Source of the DNA: Flemingiibacterium sp045578725
GTDB lineage: Bacteria; Bacillota; Clostridia; Oscillospirales; CAG-272
Assembly: GCA_045578725.1 (NCBI GenBank)
Contig: JAZNKS010000098.1
Location: 1-17,950, forward strand
DNA: 17,950 bases
Direction of reading: 5' to 3'
Part shown: positions 13,493 through 17,950 of the stretch, one piece after another
How positions within the stretch are numbered: position 1 is the stretch's first letter
Layout of the letters: each line of letters starts with the position of its first letter
Notes under the pieces: generated by a model
Seen by the model: the letters and a program-made list of their open reading frames with translations, nothing else
Databases searched by the model: none
Told to the model about the DNA's origin: nothing
Position numbers and translations under genes: made by a program

Positions 13493-14503
13493 TTGGCTTA
13501 CAACCGTTCTTCCCTTCCCGATACCGTTGCCCTGGAGGGCGATGCGCTGGTCATCATCGACCAGACCCTGCTTCCCGGCCGTCTGGAGCTGCTGCATCTT
13601 CGCAGACAGCCCGAAATTTTCGAGGCGATTCAGAAGCTCCGCGTGCGCGGTGCCCCCGCCATCGGCGTTTCGGCGGCGATCGGCTATTATCTTGCCGCCC
13701 GCGAGATTGCGCTGACGGAATCGGATCCCGCCGCCTTCGATCGGAAGCTGGCCGCCGCCAAGGCTTATCTTGCCTCCTCCCGTCCCACCGCCGTGAATCT
13801 CTTCTGGGCGCTGGACCGGATGGAAGCCTGCCGCTCCATGCGCGATCCCATCGCCCGTCAGGTGGAGCTCTGCCTTGCCGAGTGCAAAAAAATCCGCGAT
13901 GAGGATATCGCCTCCTGCCGGAGGATCGGCGAAAACGGACTCCGGATTCTCGGCTCCGCCCGGAATATTCTGACCCACTGCAACGCCGGTCAGCTGGCGG
14001 CCGTCCGCTACGGCACCGCCCTTGCGCCGATTCATCTGGGCCACGAGCGCGGCGAGGTTTTCCATGTCTACTGCGATGAAACCCGTCCGCTCCTGCAGGG
14101 AATGCGGCTCTCCGCCTTCGAGCTTTCCGAAAACGGAATCGACACCACCGTCATCTGCGACAACATGGCCTCCCTCCTGATGAAGTCCGGCAAAATCGAT
14201 GCCGTCATCGTCGGCGCGGACCGGATTGCCGCCAACGGCGATACCGCCAACAAGATCGGCACCTCCGGGGTCGCCATTCTGGCAAAGCATTACGGAATTC
14301 CCTTCTATGTCGCCGCTCCCCGCTCCACCTTCGATCCGAAGACACCGACCGGCGCCGATATCCCGATCGAAATGCGCCATGAGGATGAAATCGGTACCCT
14401 CTGGTACGAGAATCCCATGCGCCCCCAAAAAGCCTCGGCCTGGAACCCCGCCTTCGACGTAACCGATCACGAGCTGATCACGGCGTTTATTACGGATGAC
14501 TGA
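13493..14503 (+). CDS. mtnA: MtnA-type aldose-phosphate isomerase (methylthioribose-1-phosphate isomerase family)
   Basis: The family converts 5-methylthioribose-1-phosphate to the ribulose form in methionine salvage. Related members act on 5-deoxyribose-1-phosphate or ribose-1,5-bisphosphate. The protein shows RVRGAPAIGV at 50-59, the catalytic cysteine in LTHCNAG (Cys163), GADRIAANGDTANKIGT with catalytic Asp243, and the eIF2B-alpha-like fold pattern, at the usual length of 336 residues. I choose a TTG start: it has AAAGGAG ten bases upstream and gives the expected N-terminus MAYNRSSLPDTV. An ATG eight codons earlier overlaps the M20 gene and has no ribosome site. No other methionine-salvage gene is in view, so the in vivo substrate may be another 1-phospho-sugar. 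Confidence 0.88.
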   Translation: MAYNRSSLPDTVALEGDALVIIDQTLLPGRLELLHLRRQPEIFEAIQKLRVRGAPAIGVSAAIGYYLAAREIALTESDPAAFDRKLAAAKAYLASSRPTAVNLFWALDRMEACRSMRDPIARQVELCLAECKKIRDEDIASCRRIGENGLRILGSARNILTHCNAGQLAAVRYGTALAPIHLGHERGEVFHVYCDETRPLLQGMRLSAFELSENGIDTTVICDNMASLLMKSGKIDAVIVGADRIAANGDTANKIGTSGVAILAKHYGIPFYVAAPRSTFDPKTPTGADIPIEMRHEDEIGTLWYENPMRPQKASAWNPAFDVTDHELITAFITDD

Positions 14504-14669
14504 TTGTTGGTGCGAGGCGTTTATAAAAGGGGACGGTCGCTTTTCTGAAGAAAAGCTCTGCAAAAGACTTTAATAGAGGTTTTTTTTTGCGATCCCCATG
14601 AAGGTATCCCGTCACGGAAGTTGGCGGTTCCGGCCCAAGTCAGGGCAATAGGCGTTTGTCAGCTGAAAT

Positions 14670-14689
14670 CCGGCTACGGAAGTAGTCGG
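14670..14689 (+). other. Hairpin with GNRA tetraloop in the pre-lipoprotein leader
   Basis: CCGGCTAC and GTAGTCGG pair over eight positions (one G-U) around GGAA, a GNRA-type loop often used for tertiary contacts in structured RNAs. It would form only on the plus-strand transcript in this exact way, because of the G-U pair and loop. Confidence 0.6.
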
Positions 14690-14740
14690 GGCCCCTTCCC
14701 CAACAACCGAACAGCGAAATCGTCAGGACTACGGAGGTGC

Positions 14741-14768
14741 GCGGCGGATTCGCTGCGCTGTCCGCCGC
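14741..14768. repeat. Perfect 8-bp GC-only inverted repeat
   Basis: GCGGCGGA and TCCGCCGC flank a 12-base GC-rich centre. No T-run follows on either side, so it is not an intrinsic terminator by itself. Confidence 0.6.
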
Positions 14769-14843
14769 TGGTTTGCTGAAATTTGGCGCATTCTCGCAGG
14801 TAAGCCGGCGCGCCCCGCAAAAAATCTCCACGGAGGTATCACC

Positions 14844-16448
14844 ATGCCAAAACGCACCGGCTTATGCCGGCTTCTCTCCACCGTTCTGCTGACCGTCCTG
14901 CTGGCGGGATGCGGCACGGATGCCCCTGCCGGCACCGAAGGGCCGACGGACACGTCCTCCGCCGACGAGGCGTCGGTTTCCTGCGAAACCAAGGGCATTT
15001 TTCTCAACATTGATATCAACACGGTCACCTTTCCCTTCCTCAACAGGCTCTGCGAACAGGAAACGGTAACCGAAGAGGATCTCTATCCCTTCATCGACCA
15101 GTATGTGGGTACGCAGATCACCGACATTGCGCTCAACGTTCTCTGTCAGGTATCCGTCACGCCCACCGAGGTGATGACCTGGCTTCCCGAGCTTCTGGAG
15201 CGGGATGAAATCGCCGGCGAGGAGGTGGATCTGCTTCACTCCGTTGAGGGCGAGTATTCGCTGGAGGGCCTCCACACCGTCACCCGTGAGCACGGAATCG
15301 ATCCGTATGCGGTCTGGTTTCGGCGCTCCCGCGAGCAGGGCTTCCGGACCTGGCTGTCTGTGCGTCCCAACGACTGCCATGATCCGGGCAAGATCTCCTG
15401 GCTCCACGGCGATCTCTACTATGAGGCGATCGAAAAGGGCTGGACCGTCGGCGGAAGCGACTATTTCCGGTACTGCTTCAATTATGCCGAGGACGAAATC
15501 CGCGCCCGGATGCTGGCCTACATCAGGGAACAGCTGACACGCTACGATGTGGACGGGCTGGAGCTGGATTTCTCCCGTGAATGGCGGTGCTTCCCGGCCG
15601 GTGTCCGCAACCGCGCCGACATCATGACCGGCTTCTTTGCCGATGTGAATGAAATCGTTGCCGAGGCCGAGGCAAAATGGGGGCATGAGATCAAAATCAC
15701 CACCCGTATGATGCGGGACATCGGGCAGAATCTTGCCTTCGGCTTTGATCTGGAAGCGATCGTCGGCCAAAAGCTGGTGGATTCCGTCACCGTCTGTCCG
15801 CGCTGGGAATCCTGCGATTCCGATATGCCGATTGATGAATGGAAGGCGGCCTTCCCCGCCATCGAAATCTATGCGGGGCTGACCGATCTGACCCTCGGCA
15901 AATCCACCGATCTGCTGGCGGCATCGGCCTATGCGGCCCAGTATCTGCATCAGGGTGCCGACAAAATTTACCTCTTCAACTTCTACAACAATCCCTTTGC
16001 CCCGAATGACCGAAATACGCGGCTGTACAGGCTCTGCGGCTCGCTCGAAACGCTTGACGGACGGCCCCAGCGCTGTATTGTGACCTATCAGGATACGGTT
16101 CCGTCCGGAAAAGAGGGCTGGAAGCCGCTCCCGGCAAAGCTCGATGGATTCACGCTGGACATCGCCGCCGGGCCGGTGACGGAGGAGGACAAGCTCCGCG
16201 TGATTCTCGGCATCGAGGGCACATTCGATCCCGAAGCCGTGAGGGTAACGGTGAACGGCGTTGAGGCCTCATACAAGAACACCACCCAAATCGCGGCGGC
16301 CTACACATCCGTCCCCCAGTACCGCTTCCATCTGCCCTCCGGATCGGTTTCCGACACGGACGGCCGGCTGACATTGGCGATCGCCTGTGACGATCCGTCG
16401 CTGGAGCTTGCCTATCTGGAGCTTGATATCAATGTCATCATCAATTAA
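14844..16448 (+). CDS. Lipoprotein, putative TIM-barrel glycoside-hydrolase-like enzyme, copy 1
   Basis: The 534-residue protein begins with a lipoprotein signal: positive start, hydrophobic LLSTVLLTVLLAGC with lipidated Cys23, then a linker rich in Thr, Ser, Glu and Asp (24-48). It is therefore anchored outside the membrane. The main domain (about 50-415) has a TIM-barrel-like pattern, with FLNIDINTVTFPFLN, FRTWLSVRPNDCHDPG, the barrel-strand motif YDVDGLELDFSREW (234-247) carrying acidic Glu240 and Asp242, and VCPRWESCDSDMP (318-329). The DGLELD strand resembles the GH10-like family PF02638 and related glycosidases. A C-terminal beta domain (about 430-534) looks like a carbohydrate-binding or sandwich module. 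CGGAGG precedes the ATG. Family and substrate are not identified. A tandem paralogue follows 12 bases on. Confidence 0.75.
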   Translation: MPKRTGLCRLLSTVLLTVLLAGCGTDAPAGTEGPTDTSSADEASVSCETKGIFLNIDINTVTFPFLNRLCEQETVTEEDLYPFIDQYVGTQITDIALNVLCQVSVTPTEVMTWLPELLERDEIAGEEVDLLHSVEGEYSLEGLHTVTREHGIDPYAVWFRRSREQGFRTWLSVRPNDCHDPGKISWLHGDLYYEAIEKGWTVGGSDYFRYCFNYAEDEIRARMLAYIREQLTRYDVDGLELDFSREWRCFPAGVRNRADIMTGFFADVNEIVAEAEAKWGHEIKITTRMMRDIGQNLAFGFDLEAIVGQKLVDSVTVCPRWESCDSDMPIDEWKAAFPAIEIYAGLTDLTLGKSTDLLAASAYAAQYLHQGADKIYLFNFYNNPFAPNDRNTRLYRLCGSLETLDGRPQRCIVTYQDTVPSGKEGWKPLPAKLDGFTLDIAAGPVTEEDKLRVILGIEGTFDPEAVRVTVNGVEASYKNTTQIAAAYTSVPQYRFHLPSGSVSDTDGRLTLAIACDDPSLELAYLELDINVIIN

Positions 16449-16460
16449 AGGAGCACGATC

Positions 16461-17918
16461 ATGGACACCAAAAAGCTGTTTGTCAACGTTGACATCAATT
16501 CCGTCACCTTTCCTTTTCTGAACGCGCTTGCCGGGCGCGAAACGCTGACAAGGGAGGATTTCTATCCCTTCGTCGATCAGTATGCCTCCACGCAGGTCAC
16601 GGATCTTTTACTGGATGTCTTCTGCCAGATTTCCGTCACGCCGACCGGGGTCATGAGCTTTCTGCCCGATCTCTGCGACCGGAAGGAAATGGGCGGCGAG
16701 ACGGTGGATTTTCTGCACGCCGTACCAGGGCCGTATTCGCTGGAGGGCCTGTATTGTATGCACCGGGTGCATCACATCGATCCCTTCGCCGTCTGGTTTG
16801 AGCGTGCCCGCGAGAAGGGGCTTCGTACCTGGCTTTCGGTGCGCATGAACGACTGTCATGAGCCGGGCAAGGTATCCTGGCTCCACGGCGACCTCTATTA
16901 CGAGGCCATCGAAAAGGGCTGGATCATCGGCACGGGATGGCACTTCAATTACTGCCTCAACTATGACATTCCCGAGGTCCGCCGGCGGATGCTCGATTAC
17001 ACCAAAGAGCAGCTGATGCGCTACGATACCGACGGTCTGGAGCTGGATTTCTCCCGCGAATGGTACTGCTTTCCGGATGACGGACGGGAGCATGACGGCG
17101 TGATGACGCAGTTTCTGCGGGATATGCAGAAGGTTGTCCGGAGAGCTGAGGCAAAATGGGGCCATACCATCCAAACCGGCATCCGTCTGATCCGCGATAT
17201 CAAAGGAAATAAGGCGCTCGGCTTTGACGTCGATGCGATTGTGGGGGAGAAGCTGGCCGATGTCATCACGGTCTGTCCGCGCTGGGCGACCTGTGACTCC
17301 GATATGCCGATCGGGGAATGGAAGGCGGCGTATCCGGGCACGGAAATTCTGGCCGGTGTGACCGATCTGATCCATGTCAAGCCGCCGGTCTTCGAGGCGA
17401 TTGCCGGCTATGCATCCCAGTATCTGCACCAGGGTGCGGATGGCATCTATCTCTACAATTTCTTCAACAATCCCGTAAGCGCAAATGAAAGCTACGCGAA
17501 AATGTACCGCACATTCGGCTCGCAGGAAACGCTGTCCGGCCGTCCCCGGCGCTATATCGTGACCTATCAGGATCTTGCGCCCTACAATACGGATCCGTGG
17601 AAGCCGCTCCCCGCCCCGGCCGACGGATTTGCGCTTGATGTTTCCACCGGCCCCGTATCCGGTGAGGATCCCGCAAAGCTGATTCTCGGCACCGACCGGG
17701 AAATCGCAGAGGGCGAGCTGACCGTCCGCATCAACGGGCACACGGCCGCATATTCCGGCCCGACCCGCGCGGCCTGCCCCTACACCGATTCGCCGCAGAC
17801 CCTCTTCACCCTGCCCGCAGGCGCACTCGACGCCCACGGAAAGCAGCGCATCACCGTTTCGGGCGGCGATGGCATTACGCTCACCTATCTGGAGCTTGCT
17901 GCAGACGGCGCTCTGTAA
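16461..17918 (+). CDS. Cytoplasmic paralogue of the GH-like lipoprotein, copy 2
   Basis: The 485-residue protein starts directly at the barrel domain (MDTKKLFVNVDINSVTFPFLN) and lacks the signal peptide and linker, so it should remain in the cytoplasm. It aligns with the previous gene over its whole length. Shared blocks include VWF-RAREKGLRTWLSVR, SWLHGDLYYEAIEKGW, DGLELDFSREW (191-201) and VCPRWATCDSDMP (272-284). It shares the C-terminal beta domain (about 385-485) too. All acidic residues of the DGLELD strand are kept. The ATG has an AAAGGAG site and the gene lies 12 bases after its paralogue, so they are one transcription unit. Together they suggest one enzyme acting on an external glycan and one on an imported fragment. 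The exact GH family is not recognised. Confidence 0.75.
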   Translation: MDTKKLFVNVDINSVTFPFLNALAGRETLTREDFYPFVDQYASTQVTDLLLDVFCQISVTPTGVMSFLPDLCDRKEMGGETVDFLHAVPGPYSLEGLYCMHRVHHIDPFAVWFERAREKGLRTWLSVRMNDCHEPGKVSWLHGDLYYEAIEKGWIIGTGWHFNYCLNYDIPEVRRRMLDYTKEQLMRYDTDGLELDFSREWYCFPDDGREHDGVMTQFLRDMQKVVRRAEAKWGHTIQTGIRLIRDIKGNKALGFDVDAIVGEKLADVITVCPRWATCDSDMPIGEWKAAYPGTEILAGVTDLIHVKPPVFEAIAGYASQYLHQGADGIYLYNFFNNPVSANESYAKMYRTFGSQETLSGRPRRYIVTYQDLAPYNTDPWKPLPAPADGFALDVSTGPVSGEDPAKLILGTDREIAEGELTVRINGHTAAYSGPTRAACPYTDSPQTLFTLPAGALDAHGKQRITVSGGDGITLTYLELAADGAL

Positions 17919-17950
17919 GAGAATCCCGGTAAAGGGGCTGTTGCATTTAG

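Larger units (their letters stand above)
14504..14843 (+). promoter_or_regulatory. Structured non-coding region between mtnA and the GH-like lipoprotein gene
   Basis: No protein gene is supported in these 340 bases. The sequence holds several strong foldable elements: GCTTTTC-TGAA-GAAAAGC (14539-14556); a long-range pairing of GGGGA (14529-14533) and TCGC (14537-14540) with GCGATCCCC (14589-14597); T9 at 14580-14588; an 8-bp hairpin with a GGAA tetraloop (14670-14689); and GCGGCGGA/TCCGCCGC (14741-14768). No convincing promoter is seen, so it may be transcribed by read-through as a leader of the lipoprotein gene, or end the upstream operon. It does not match a riboswitch class that I can recall. 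Confidence 0.5.

Noticed and set aside
14504..14843. Cobalamin, SAM or c-di-GMP riboswitch
   Set aside because: Short stretches such as AAGTCAGG recall a cobalamin element, but the conserved core boxes of these classes are not present in order.

Overview
The window looks like a chromosomal segment of a fairly GC-rich member of the Clostridia (Bacillota), probably a gut Oscillospirales-like or related uncultured lineage. Evidence for this is the rplM-rpsI pair behind a consensus sigma-A promoter, strong AAGGAGG-type ribosome binding sites, ThyX as the thymidylate synthase, a TagA-type glycosyltransferase, an AraC-type sugar regulator and a PRK06851-type ATPase. The assignment is by inference; no rRNA or other taxonomic marker is present. 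Seventeen protein genes are supported: the first is cut by the left edge, and only about 32 bases follow the last one.

Left part (1-3031, all minus strand). The window opens in an AT-rich XRE-type regulator with two membrane segments and a C-terminal zinc-ribbon start. A roughly 400-base non-coding stretch follows. It holds the regulator's promoter, two repeats near it, a composite palindromic element with 24-bp arms, and the terminator of the ribosomal pair. Then come rpsI and rplM, which share one promoter and a structured leader, and a cytoplasmic GH43-like beta-propeller enzyme with its own promoter.

Middle part (3188-10058). An OPA-type major facilitator transporter is transcribed divergently from the GH43-like gene. 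It is followed by a tagA-thyX-SpoU methyltransferase operon whose promoter overlaps the transporter stop codon; the operon ends at a good terminator. Next are an AraC regulator and a P-loop ATPase on the minus strand. A single-pass membrane protein of unknown function, with its own promoter and terminator, is divergent from the ATPase.

Right part (10072-17950, all plus strand). A strong promoter drives two tandem GxDLY-type SGNH hydrolases, an M20 metallopeptidase and an MtnA-type sugar-phosphate isomerase, with gaps of only 11-16 bases. A 340-base non-coding, hairpin-rich stretch with T9 follows. After it comes a second tandem duplicated pair, large putative TIM-barrel glycoside-hydrolase-like proteins; one is a lipoprotein and the other lacks any signal peptide.

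Taken together, the GH43-like enzyme, the OPA transporter, the AraC regulator, two SGNH esterase-like enzymes, the M20 hydrolase, the isomerase and two GH-like proteins suggest a carbohydrate or glycoconjugate-processing neighbourhood. The substrate cannot be read from the sequence. The most distinctive features are the two tandem paralogue pairs flanking the isomerase, the unexplained structured region 14504-14843, and the composite palindrome at 819-886.
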